NCBI GenBank assembly: GCA_032629725.1
Contig: JAFEVB010000004.1
Coordinates: 558,001 to 622,000, forward strand
Source: Gremmenia infestans
Taxonomy: Eukaryota > Ascomycota > Leotiomycetes > Helotiales > Hamatocanthoscyphaceae
DNA: 64,000 bases
Direction: 5' to 3'
The notes below the pieces were generated by a model. It did no database searches, was not told the origin of the DNA, and saw only the letters and a program-made list of their open reading frames with translations. This document shows positions 22,601 to 33,074 of this stretch, in pieces. Within the stretch, counting starts at the first letter, position 1, and each line of letters opens with the position of its first letter. A program made the position numbers and the translations under genes.

Positions 22601-24081
22601 GTCTGAACTCATGGCCGCAATGCTGGTTCTTTAAAGTCTTCCAGTACGTGGCCAATATCGACTTCGGGACGGCTGGCGAATAGAGTCTTTACCGATCTTG
22701 AATGGTCATTGAGGCCTCGGAGGAATCTTGTGATATCTGCTCTATCCTCGGAAATTTCATCTAATCCATCGACGACAATAGTTGTGTTCTGAAATCGGGC
22801 TGAAACTTTTACTATAAGATCACATAATTCTTCTGACGTAGGGGCTCGAATTTGTCGATCTTTGGTAACATGGTCCCGGTAGAACGTAATTAGATCCTCG
22901 AAACATTCTTTATTCTGTGCAATCAACTGCCTTGCCAAGGACCCCAAAATCCAAAGAGGATTGTGAGTATTTGCGTCCTTGTAATCGCAGTAAAAGAAGG
23001 CAAGAGCTACTCCTTGTGTCAGCTTGAGGCGTTCAAGACACGGAGTAAAGGTAGGCGAATACCATTTTGAGAGTCCATCAGTTTCTCAAGTTCTTGGATT
23101 ATCGAGGAACTTCAAAGGGTTAATATTAATACAATATAGGTCAAGAACAGTGGGGGAAGAGGAGGCTTACATGAGTATTGTCTTCCCCGCGCCGGCTGTG
23201 CAACGTTGTAAGTGATGGCACATGGAAGTACAAGGACGAGATGGGTGACTCTTACGTATGCCATTGATCCATAACTTCGTGTTGGCTTCTGATCTCCACG
23301 TCTTGAATTCAGGCCCATCGGTAAACCATATGCCAGTTCCCGGCTGTCGAAGGCGAATGTTCGAATCTTGCCATTTCTGAGCTTCGATATTGCTCAAGAA
23401 ATTCAACATCTGTAGTCTTTCTTCACCTATAATGGTACGGTCCCATTAACCTTCTATGCTCAGGCAAACAAGGGATTTGCTTGACGGACCTATTATGATA
23501 TGCTTTCTCTCCTCTCTGTCCGACTCAAGGTGGCTCTTTAAGCCACGTATTCCATCCTGGATTGCGTCTTGTCTTGTCAAAACCTTAAGCAGCGCCGGCC
23601 TGTTCGTTTTGTATTTAGTCAGTTCTAGTAACCCCAAATCAAGAGAGAGTATCTACATTTCAGTAGCACTCATTGCAAGGACCATAGTCGATTTGTGTCG
23701 TTGCATATCTGCCAATAACTCTTTTGTTTCTGACTCTCTTAGGGGCCATCGGATTTTCTGACCTATAGATAACGGAGTAGATGGTAAGGCTGCCTCAAAA
23801 GAGCATTGGATCTGTAACAGGGTCTGATAACACGCTTCAATATAATGTACCTGAGTCGTAGGGTCAAAATTCGCGCTGTCTTCGTCCTCTTCCAGGAGCT
23901 GTATCGTATTGCTGAGGCTATGGAGAACTCCGGAGAGAACTTTGACCTCGTGAACGAGGCTCTTTACTGTTTTCTCGGCGTGTTTGGTTGTTCTAAGGAA
24001 CTTGTAGCCTCGTCCCACGACGATATCAGCCAGCGAAATCAAGCCCGCAACACTTGCGGCAACACCAAGCACTTCTGCCAT
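19623..24081 (-). pseudogene. NACHT-ankyrin STAND (NLR-like) protein, two apparent frameshifts
   Basis: Reconstructed exons: 24081..23657, 23599..23490, 23426..23256, 23196..23172, 23109..23063, 23012..22482, 22420..21057 and 20994..19623 (about 1,350 codons). The N-terminus LGVAASVAGLISLADIVV is the fungal STAND N-terminal domain; LRQPGTGIWFTDGPEF precedes the NTPase; Walker A is PGAGKTIL; Walker B is TTIVVDGLDEI; a winged-helix region has FRWVACQMDYLCE; ankyrin repeats end the protein (NGNTPLHDL, QTALHLACWIGNTDGAKILL). Frame is lost twice inside exons, near 22618-22630 before IAAMSSDLRLYVG and near 21915 in a T-run; each fits one missing base. Donors GTCCGT (23489) and GTTGTT (21056) are non-consensus. 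Such proteins act in non-self recognition and cell death. Either a decaying gene or two sequencing errors. Confidence 0.78.
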
Positions 24082-24388
24082 GTTGTCGCGATATGTGACT
24101 GAATCTGCCTCCGAGTTTTAAGTTGCGCGGGGCTCGGCGTATATATGAGGTCGAGAACCCGGGATCTACGCTTCGCCTCAATTGTGGTGTCTGCCTCGTT
24201 CGCCTCGTCAGTATCCAGCCAATCATAAAGCCCCCCTGAAAAGTACTCAGCCTAAACAGCTGCTGGAACATACCCAATAAAACAATCAGAACTTGACAAT
24301 TGATAGAATTTCGGGAGCAGCAGGCGGCAAGGTTTACTCAATATATTTATGCATTTAGCTTCACGTGCGTACACCGCAAAGAGACATA
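24082..24388. other. Short spacer between two same-strand genes
   Basis: 307 bases between the DUF3433 gene's stop and the STAND gene's start; must contain the STAND promoter. Nothing else seen. Confidence 0.4.
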
Positions 24389-27300
24389 TCAAATCCAACT
24401 CTTTGGCTCTTTCTCCTCTTCCTTCCTCCACGGAATCGCCCATCTTCTCCTCTTGACCCCTGGGTTCCGACTTTCAAGCGGTACTACAAACCTTTGCTGT
24501 TCAATCCCAACATGTGTCTTCCCATCAGTCCCTAAATATCGTCCATACGCATATGTCATACTCCCCTTTTCACGAACATTTCCGCTGAAATCTTCCGCCG
24601 CCCGACTAGCAACAAAATACCCCATAAGAGAAGCAATCGATGTCGGCATCCGCGGCAAGAATCGCTTTGGGCGGTATGTGTAGTACAAAATGGCGACGAT
24701 GAGATGAAGTGCTAAAAGAATGATCGTGATCTTGAACATGGGAGGTGAGATGAAGAGTCGGGATTCAGTAAAAGTGGCGGCCACAGAGATGGGTATATCC
24801 TGAGGCGCTTTCGCGAATATATGGTCCGTGTTGAGTCCGATGAGGATGGCGAAGAGTTGACGATACAAGGTTTGAAGCTCTGCTATAGCAATTGCGGCGT
24901 CTGGGGCGGGGACTTCGGGGTCGACGAGCGCGGAGGAGTTTTGTTGGTACCCAAGAAGTGAATTGAGCCAGTCCGATGCCAAACTATCGTTATGCCATCT
25001 CGCATTCCGAGCGCTAGGGGGAACTAGGAGATCCATCATGTTGTTAGTGAAATTGCCCTCACTTGAGCTATTAGTAAAGTATTGCGCTTCGTTGGTTGAA
25101 TAATTGCTTGTCTGCTGTGAACTCAGAATACGGCTGTCCGAGTCGATGGAAACATTGAACTTTGCAGCCGAGATCTGTGGAGTGCAGGCTATAAAAGTAT
25201 GGTTTGTTTCAATCGTTCCAGAAAGTTGCTCTGTGTTGAACTGGGCTCGCACCCAGCCTGCGATGAAGAGACGGGAGCAGAAGTCACTTGTTTTCGAGTC
25301 CATGTCGTTATAGATAGGAACCATGGTTATCAGAAGTTCAAGAGCTGATGGTCCTGTTGGGTCATCGAGGCCAGTTGCATTATACGCGTCGCAGTTGATG
25401 CGGTCGCCATCTGGAAGAACATGTGATGTTTGCAAATTTATATTGCCGCTGCTCCTATTCTGAAATGGTTCAAATATAAATGTGTGGTTGTTGCTTTGAT
25501 TTGCTGAAAGTTCGTAACAGGTCAGATCTGAATGGAACCCCATTGTCGCGCCTTGCACCTCTTGCAGAAGAAGAGGTATTCCAGCGTTGGTAAAAAGAGG
25601 TGGGGTGGTGTATTTGAAAGGCATGTAGGAATTCTCACGATCGATCCAAGGTGGCAGTTTCGTATGCTCTGTCAAATTCGACATAGTAACATATAGATGG
25701 TCAAAGTAACTGGAATAATCGTTGTTCGTGGCATAAGAAGCCCAAATATAAGATGCGCTAAATTCAGGTAGGAGGCTTTGAGACCCAGCCATCGTCATTT
25801 TGGTAACAGTTGGCTTTTCGTTAATCAAACCACTCAAAGAGACAGCGAGAACGTTAGTCGATGCAGCTACAATGCACACTGCTCCAAGAAGGAAATGGTG
25901 AGATCGAATTGCCCGCCAGACAACAAATGAAGGTGGCAAGGAAGAGTATCTCGCTTCGAGAGTTGTCTCCGGCTTTGCGTTCCCCCTCCTTAGTTCATCA
26001 AATGGCTGCAAAAGGCATGTTATACGGTTAAGTATGACCCACACTGGTTCTAGCAAAGTTGCAAATGCGGTTGGAAGATAATTTTCAATGATTGACAGCA
26101 CGACTGCACTTTTGGAAGGCAGAGGGATGCCTATTACGAGTCAGCTAGGGTGGCCAGGCTTTCTGAAGAAATCTAACTCACCATTTCCATGAACTGTCCA
26201 CACCTGAAGGAAAATTGTGAACGCGGCAGCAAGGATGATAGTGGCAATGAAAGCCATCCCAAAATACATACTAAGCTCTTTAGGACGAACGGGTTTGTGT
26301 GCTTGGCTTATTTCGAGAACAGCTTTACTGGGAGGATTGGACAAAGTACCACCCTTTTCAACTTTGAATATCTTGGGTACCTGAACACGTTCGCCGTTGT
26401 ATAGTCGCAGATGAAAAGTAGAGCATGGCAATGGTTGGACATCAAGAGATGGGGCGAGAGACCTGTCGTCTTGGGATCCATAAGGAGAGCCCCTACTCTG
26501 CATTGTGCACAACACATCGGCGATTGAGGCAGGATCCCTAATCAGATTGCTCTTCCGGCGGGAAACATAATACCACAGTGATCCTGTCATCACTGCAATG
26601 AGAGCTAGAGCAGACTCCACTATAATTGAAATCGATCTTACCATAATAATAGCCCCAAGACTATTTTGTCTAACGCCGGGTCGATTACTCCCAGAAATCT
26701 CATCCGAATGAACGATCAAGGTATTGAAAGCCGAAGCGAAGAGGAGTTTGTGTGCACTCTCAAAGGCTTGGTGGAGTACCTCCGGGTCAGCAAAATCCGA
26801 AATTGGCGCATTCTTAAGCGCAACAGCGAAACCAACCATATTGGAGACCGGCCATGTCAAACTGTAATTTACTAGACGAGGATACTGTTCCAAGGTAACA
26901 GTGTCAGGATAGTTTCTGCTTTGATCTTCCGCCGCTATGCCAGTAGCTAGTAAAAGCTCGAAGTGAGTAATGTTGAAAGAGTCTCCAACTTGGCGTCTGG
27001 TATCGTTCTGATTGCTTAGATCACTGGTCCCTAAAGTGCCATCGGAAGCATTGACTTTTACGTCAGCTTCCTGGATGAGGTAGGTCGTTTGACAGAAAAG
27101 CGCTGTTAGATTTTTATAAAGCCAAGGCTTGTCCGACTGGCTAGAGTTTGAGGCGTACACGGCGAGAAAATTGTTCGCATGTTCAGTAGTGCAATTGGGG
27201 TTTTGAAGTGACCAATCCAAATTTGGATTGTCGTAATACCCGATGTAGTTGAGCATGTGTTCTGTATCTCCCCGAATAGGTGCCAATAAGATGTCAGAAA

Positions 27301-28453
27301 CAGAGCATCCATTGCCATTGCTGAAAGTATATCCTGATGGGGTAATGCTAACATTTGCAGGATTGCAGGTCAGGGACGTGCTGTATACGTCTGCTGTAGT
27401 CGACCATATTTCAGAGCTTGTGGACCAGGACGACTTGAATTGTGGCTCGAATGGAAGAAGTGCGAAGTTGGAAGTTGTGAAAGGGGGTGGTTGTTCACCT
27501 AGCCACGATATTCCATACGCCTTATAGAGGAAGTTTGACGTGAGACTGCTTGACTGAGCGTTCAGAGCTATAAGCGAACCAGTGGTAACGATTGAGACGG
27601 AAGCAGAGCGCATGACGGTAGTCGTGGTGAATATGGCGGATTGCAACGGTGTGATTATCCAGAACACCAAGAGCATGACAGTTCCAGCGAGGAACACAGC
27701 CCAGTGCCTAGTGATGTCAGAACAATACACCTCAATGTCCGAAGGACTCATCGGAGAAGAGATATGAAAAATGAAGTGTTACTTTTTGCGAAATGCTTGG
27801 AATGGTATGAACGGCAGGAAGTCAAAGGGATACTGAAGTAGCACGGAGTTTTCGGCAGTTGCACCTGTATCATTGGAAAGCTGGAACCAAGGTTCCAATC
27901 TCTTAGTATCTAGATCGACCCAACTATGTATCAATTAGCTGGCTGGCATTTATAAATCCCTTCGTGGTAACAATACCTCCATAGCATGCTGAAGCAAACG
28001 GCTAGGATCGTGGGAAGATATAAATAGCTTTACAAGGAAGAATCAGTTCTGAGCTATAGTATGTTCCTTGTGCCGTACCTAAAGGTCGCTAACGCCGAAA
28101 AGCTGCCTGTATCAAGCGCAAAGGCTAAGCCGCCACTGTTGCCAGGCTGAGAACTGATTTTAAAGAGAATCTCGAGGATGATTATTAGAAATACCGAGAC
28201 AGCTAAGAATAATCCAAGTACAGGATATCGAAGAGTGACGGGTATCCATGACTTGATGGGTTCTAGTTACATGTTACTGAGACGAGCGTTAGTAAGCCGA
28301 GGAACATAGGTACATACCATCTAGTTGCTTTTCTTTAACATTTGAGACTATCCTCCAGTACGGCACCTTGGATTGAATACCGGAGTGGCTGCGAATATGG
28401 TTCTTGACATGAGATGGAGCGTCCAAATCATCAACAATCTCAGTCGCGCACAT
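24389..28453 (-). CDS. DUF3433-family large fungal membrane glycoprotein
   Basis: Six exons, 28453..28318, 28262..28079, 28027..27977, 27923..27783, 27707..26182 and 26130..24389, give 1259 residues; all phases fit. The family, restricted to fungi, has two related halves. In the first half WIPVTLRYPVLGLFLAVSVF is a membrane helix, followed by GGLAFA, then PTILAVCFSMLWSWVDLDTK, KRLEPWFQLS and HWAVFLAGTVMLLVFWIITP. The second half repeats the plan with VWRAIRSHHFLLGAVCIVAA. Long loops carry many N-x-S/T sites and Cys, so they are probably extracellular. Two cytosolic tails follow TM segments. Function unknown. The frame starting at 27751 opens inside an intron and is not a real start; the ATG at 28453 is the best start. 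Confidence 0.86.
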
Positions 28454-29081
28454 ACTTAGTACTAAGGTAGGCGTGTCTAACTTGACAGTCCAGAAACTTG
28501 ATGTACAGCGAATGTGACCTAAAGTGCTATTCTCATACAATGATAAAAAAATCTGCGGGCGATGATCGAGATATATGGATGGAAGATCATTAAGACCAAG
28601 TGAAACTCAACACCAACATGTACTACATGAGGAATAAAGGAGCTGCAATTAGGCCGCGTCAATTGAAGAGCAGCCATTGGCTTGTAACTCAATACATAGA
28701 GCTTGGACGGAAGGCCGCAGTAGCGGGTACCTGCGAATTCGAGACCACAGTAGTAAGCCCTTGTCTACACAATTGTTTGAAGGCGCCACAGTTTCCGCGT
28801 TCAGCTGGGGGGGTTGTTTTTCACTTCAATGGCACCATAATGCACTTGCACTATTGAAAGCATTCTTTCAACCCACGGATAGCGACTTTGAGACTCATGT
28901 TGATATACAAAGGGGAGTAGATCAAAAAAGCAAAAGATAGCAAGGAGTGTTCGTTTTCTTGAAGGTAAAAATAGAATATACGAAACCCCTTAGCGCCAGA
29001 GAAGCGCTCGGCAGTCCTATAGTAGGCGCCCACTTCACCTCCACCAACCACGAACTCCTTCATATTTTCAGCAGGCCAGCA
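28454..29081. promoter_or_regulatory. Divergent promoter region, DUF3433 gene and YIH1
   Basis: 628 bases between opposed start codons. Several short frames cross it, but none has coding features. No motif was recognised beyond general AT- and CT-rich tracts. Confidence 0.4.
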
Positions 29082-29912
29082 ATGAACGAAGATCTCGATA
29101 ATGAAATCGAAGCCATAAACTCCATATATGGCGACAACTCGCTGGTTATCTCTAACGAACACGATATCTATGTCCTCCATCTACCCCAACAAGACGCGTC
29201 GTTGAGAATCCGATTTCCCAACGACTACCCCGCCACCCCTCCAGCTGTGCTTGGTACGGAAAGCTCTGGAGAACACGGTCGGAAGGGAGAAGCTGCCCAT
29301 GTTGTCGAAATCTTTCGAGATGTACTCGCTGAGCTGTATCGTCCCGGGGAGGTGTGTTTGTTTGATGTAATTGAGGAAGTCAACAATCTTTTACCTGATA
29401 CGAATGGAGAGGACGAAGTCACCGAGGACGCTTTGGCTATACAATACGGGGCAGAGGCCGCAGATGCAGCAGATGGAGAGGTCAAAACTGTGGAAGCACC
29501 GCCATGGACACTATCCGAGATCGTAATTGAATCCAAATCCGTCTTCATCGCGCGCTCCGCCCCGGTCTCCTCCCCTTCCCAAGCAAATTCATACCTCCAA
29601 CACCTCCTCGACAACGACAAAAAGGTCCGTTCAGCATCACACAACATGACAGCCTGGCGCATCAGGGGTGAAAATGGCGTCACATATCAGGATTGCGACG
29701 ATGATGGGGAGACGGCTGCTGGAGGAAGGCTGCTACATCTGATGCAGCTGATGGAGCTATGGGATGTCATGGTGGTGGTTACGAGGTGGTACGGGGGCCA
29801 TCAACTTGGGCCGAAGAGGTTCAGCATCATAAATACGGTTGCGAGGGATGCTTTTGTTAAAGGGAACTTTGTAAAAGAGGATCCTGTTTCAAAGAAGAAA
29901 GGAAAGCGGTGA
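29082..29912 (+). CDS. YIH1: Yih1/IMPACT homologue (RWD plus UPF0029 domains)
   Basis: Cytosolic inhibitor of Gcn1-dependent Gcn2 activation, thus a brake on the amino-acid starvation response; it also binds actin. Single exon, 276 residues. The RWD domain occupies about residues 1-105 (EDLDNEIEAINSIYGD, then IRFPNDYPATPPAVL). The UPF0029/IMPACT domain follows from about residue 140: KSVFIARSAPVSS, SASHNMTAWRI, DCDDDGETAAGGRLLHLMQL and VVVTRWYGGHQLGPKRFSII. The last segment is the family signature. A basic KKKGKR tail ends it. The ATG at 29082 starts the RWD domain directly; the frame stays open further upstream but without homology. Confidence 0.95.
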   Translation: MNEDLDNEIEAINSIYGDNSLVISNEHDIYVLHLPQQDASLRIRFPNDYPATPPAVLGTESSGEHGRKGEAAHVVEIFRDVLAELYRPGEVCLFDVIEEVNNLLPDTNGEDEVTEDALAIQYGAEAADAADGEVKTVEAPPWTLSEIVIESKSVFIARSAPVSSPSQANSYLQHLLDNDKKVRSASHNMTAWRIRGENGVTYQDCDDDGETAAGGRLLHLMQLMELWDVMVVVTRWYGGHQLGPKRFSIINTVARDAFVKGNFVKEDPVSKKKGKR

Positions 29913-30483
29913 GGGGGCTACCTCTGCAAACATACACTTCACCTTTGCTGCTCCTCCATCCCATTCACCTGCAGCGTCTAAAGCGTCGTATCCGACTATT
30001 GGAGAAGCCTTGAATATTTGAAAGCTTCAACTTCTGGATCACATCAAACCTACAGTCATCGCAAAACAAAAGTCGGCCATCACCCCAACGAGATGACCCG
30101 CGAGGCTATAAAGTCTGTCATGACGCGCGTTAGAACTGATGGTTGTTTAGAGTATTGCCTAGATGCAACCATTTAGTAGACATGGCCACTCCACGAACTT
30201 TCGAACGCACATTGCGTTTCTTGGTCTTCGGGGTCATGACTGTTTGAGCGGTATTATGAATCTAGAACGATGAGCTTCGCCCTATATTCCAAATTTGCTA
30301 AGGCATTACCATCATCTAGCCGGGGTGTGAACTAAATTTCGAAATCAAGGAGAATATTGAGCCATAATCAAACACCTAAGATGATTACTAAAAGGTCTTT
30401 AGATGTTGAGATAGCTAGGCACGCTAATAATAAGCATTCCTAAACGCCCATGGGTGTTCCGTCGAAAGATGCACTACATCCAC
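29913..30483. other. Intergenic between convergent genes, no gene seen
   Basis: About 570 bases separating YIH1 and the monooxygenase 3' ends. Confidence 0.4.
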
Positions 30484-32332
30484 CTAATGACTTAACAAAG
30501 TCTTCAGCCCCCCTCTTCTCAACAATACCCCAGCAGCAATCGCTCCTACAGCAGAGGTAACCATCCCAGCCAATATGACCCTATTTGAGACCTGAGTCTC
30601 TTCCACCACCCTCTTCCAGCTCGTCTTCCCCTTCATCTCCCCCTCCACCTTTCCCGTCCCCTCAATCTCAAAATCTTCCCAATCAATAAAACTCGTCCGC
30701 TTCTGATACGGAATCACAGCATCAGACCAATTATTCGTAATCAGCCCCGCCTCATTCTTATACCACGAGTTACAATTGGGATCCGCAAAGGCGGATTGGG
30801 AGAGTCGGGCTTGGATTTTATTGTTGTAGTCTTCGACGACTTGAGGTTTGGGTTGGATGGAGAGAGAGCCGCCGCGCTGTTTTGCGAGCTGGACTTGGGT
30901 GATGAGGGTGTTGATGTACATGGCTTGGGCTTCAATCATGAGGATGATGCTGTTGTGGCCTAGGTTTGTGTTTGGACCTGGAATGGTCAGGAGGAGAAGC
31001 AAGGGAATCTGGAGGGGTTTGCCTACCATAAAGCATACTGAAATTTGGCAGTTCAGGAACCGTCATCCCCAAGTACGCCGAAGCACCCTTAGCCCAAATA
31101 TCCTCGATGCTCTTCCCACCCTTCCCATATATCTGGATTGGGTACATAAACTGCGTTGATTTGAAACCTGTCGCATACACCAGCACGTCAAACTCATACT
31201 CTTTTCCCTCAACCCTCACCCCCTTCTCCGTAACCCCCTCAATACGCCCCGTCTCTAAGTTCACATTCTCCCTCGTAAACGCAGGAAAATAATCATCCGT
31301 GATAATCACCCTCTTACACCCCACCGCATAATGCGGCTGCAACCTCTCCCTCAACTCGGCGTACTCGTCCCCCGGAAGCTGCGCCGCCATATGCGCCCTA
31401 CTGACACCCATCATATAGCCATGTACCGGACTCGCCGTCTCAAACACGACATCGAAAAACCCCTCTCTGAAATCCATGAGCGCGGCCCTATACCGTCGCC
31501 GCGCCCACGGCACATACTTGTACAACGCTTGCCTGGAAGGGGAAATCGGCACATCGCCCCGGGGAATCACCCAGTTGGGCGTGCGCTGGAACACGGTAAG
31601 CGATTTACACACGCCTGCGATCTCGGGGATGATTTGCGCGGCTGAGGCGCCCGAGCCTATGATTCCTACTTTCTTGTCCCGGAGATCGAAATCCCAGTCC
31701 CAGCGTGCGGAATGCATGGCTTTGCCATTAAAAGTGTCTATTCCCGGTATACCATCAGGATATTTCGGCACATTTAGTTGACCGACTGCGGAGACGAGGA
31801 AGGAGGAGGTAATGGTGTATTCCTTGCTGAACTCGGAGTCTTTGCTTCCCTGGCGCTCGGCTTTGGAGGACCAGGTTTTGGAGCTCTCGTCCCAGCGGGA
31901 GGAGGTGATGGAGGTGCTGAAGCGGATGTGCGCGTAGAGGTGGTATTTGTGCGCGATGGCGATTAGGTAGGCGAGGATTTCTTCTTGACCTGGGTATTCA
32001 CGTGTCCAGTTGGGGTTGGGTTCGAAGGAGAGGGAGTACAGGTGGCTCCAGACGTCCTGGGGAGTGTAGGTTGTTATTATTATGATTATTGCTTAGGGGT
32101 CTAGGGAACCATTGGGGAAACGTACACAGCAGCATCCGGGGTAGCGTTGGTAGTTCCAGGTTCCGCCTACTTGGTTCCCTTGCTCGACTATGATGAAATT
32201 CCTTCCGTTACCTTTGCGTATCATTTCAATTGCTATAATCAACCCGGAGATTCCGGCCCCGATGATGAGAACATCAGCTTTGTTTGTATTTCGGCCATAC
32301 TCCGTACTTGGACTGGGCTTTTGGTCTGTCAT
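30484..32332 (-). CDS. Flavin-dependent monooxygenase, Baeyer-Villiger type
   Basis: Three exons, 32332..32126, 32056..31027 and 30977..30484, encode 576 residues. The FAD-binding GxGxxG is VLIIGAGISGL (about residues 20-30) and the NADPH-binding Rossmann motif is VGIIGSGASAAQIIPEI. Between them lies FNGKAMHSARWDWD, matching the Baeyer-Villiger fingerprint F-x-G-x-x-x-H-x-x-x-W. The C-terminal half has VLVYATGFKST, the ATG motif of group B enzymes, and PNTNLGHNSIILMIE typical of the cyclohexanone/cyclopentanone monooxygenase-like branch. A hydrophobic helix near the C-terminus (VILAGMVTSAVGAIAAGVLL) may anchor it to a membrane. Oxygenates a ketone or similar carbonyl; substrate unknown. No clear cluster partner stands next to it. 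Confidence 0.92.
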
Positions 32333-33074
32333 CTTGTGTTTCGTAGTGCAAAAGAAAGATTAAAAATAAAGTTCAAGCAGGCAGGCATTCAGTGAAGAGG
32401 GCAAGTGAAGAAGAGAAACATAGTTTATAAGCAAGTACAGCAAGCAGCAAACAGAAAATGTAGTCAGGGAGAGTGTCGGCCGAAGCGCTTCAAACGTTCA
32501 AAAACTCAAAAACTCGGAATACCCGAACCCCGCACAGCTTCGTGCGGAGATATATTGAGGATAACATGGTGTGCTACTGGAAATGGACATTGAACCGAGG
32601 TCAGCTGTATTAATGTGCATAGATGGGTTGTACTGCAGGAGGGAGGACCTGGTGGACGTTGAAGTGATCTTTATGATACCCCACACCCCGCTTCCCTTCC
32701 CTTCCCTTGACAGGGGATGGCAGCTTACTGTAAAACGCCAACGCCCCACTTAGTGCAACTCTTAAACTTTACCTTGACATCGATATCCAATGTCTCAATT
32801 TTGAGAAGTTTTTATTGCTTTTTACTTGATTGCGGCGCAGGGTTTCCAGTGTAAGTTATTCATAATATCACGGAGTTCACTGATTATGCAAAGTTTTATT
32901 TACAAGAGATTTTTATGGATGACTTTTCTACTAAAATATGATGTTTCCTACCAGGGTACTCCTGACGCATGTCCAAATGAAGGTCGCCATGAAGCCGAAA
33001 GGGTATTCCAAAAAACGCCATCTGTGCTAACTCCTATCCAGTGAAAAAGAATGTCAACGCTTATCGACCTGCGA
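32333..33074. other. Intergenic, no gene seen
   Basis: About 740 bases upstream of the monooxygenase and downstream of the LPMO-like gene. It includes a CCCTTCCCTTCCCTTGAC tract near 32692. No coding feature. Confidence 0.4.

Noticed and set aside
23427..23450. 24-nt intron between SLVCLSIEG and GEERLQM in the STAND gene
   Set aside because: Too short to splice. A 63-nt intron from 23489 gives the same acceptor and a conserved-looking join.
27708..27751. Start of the DUF3433 protein at 27751
   Set aside because: The first 15 codons lie in an intron; four upstream exons continue the family homology.
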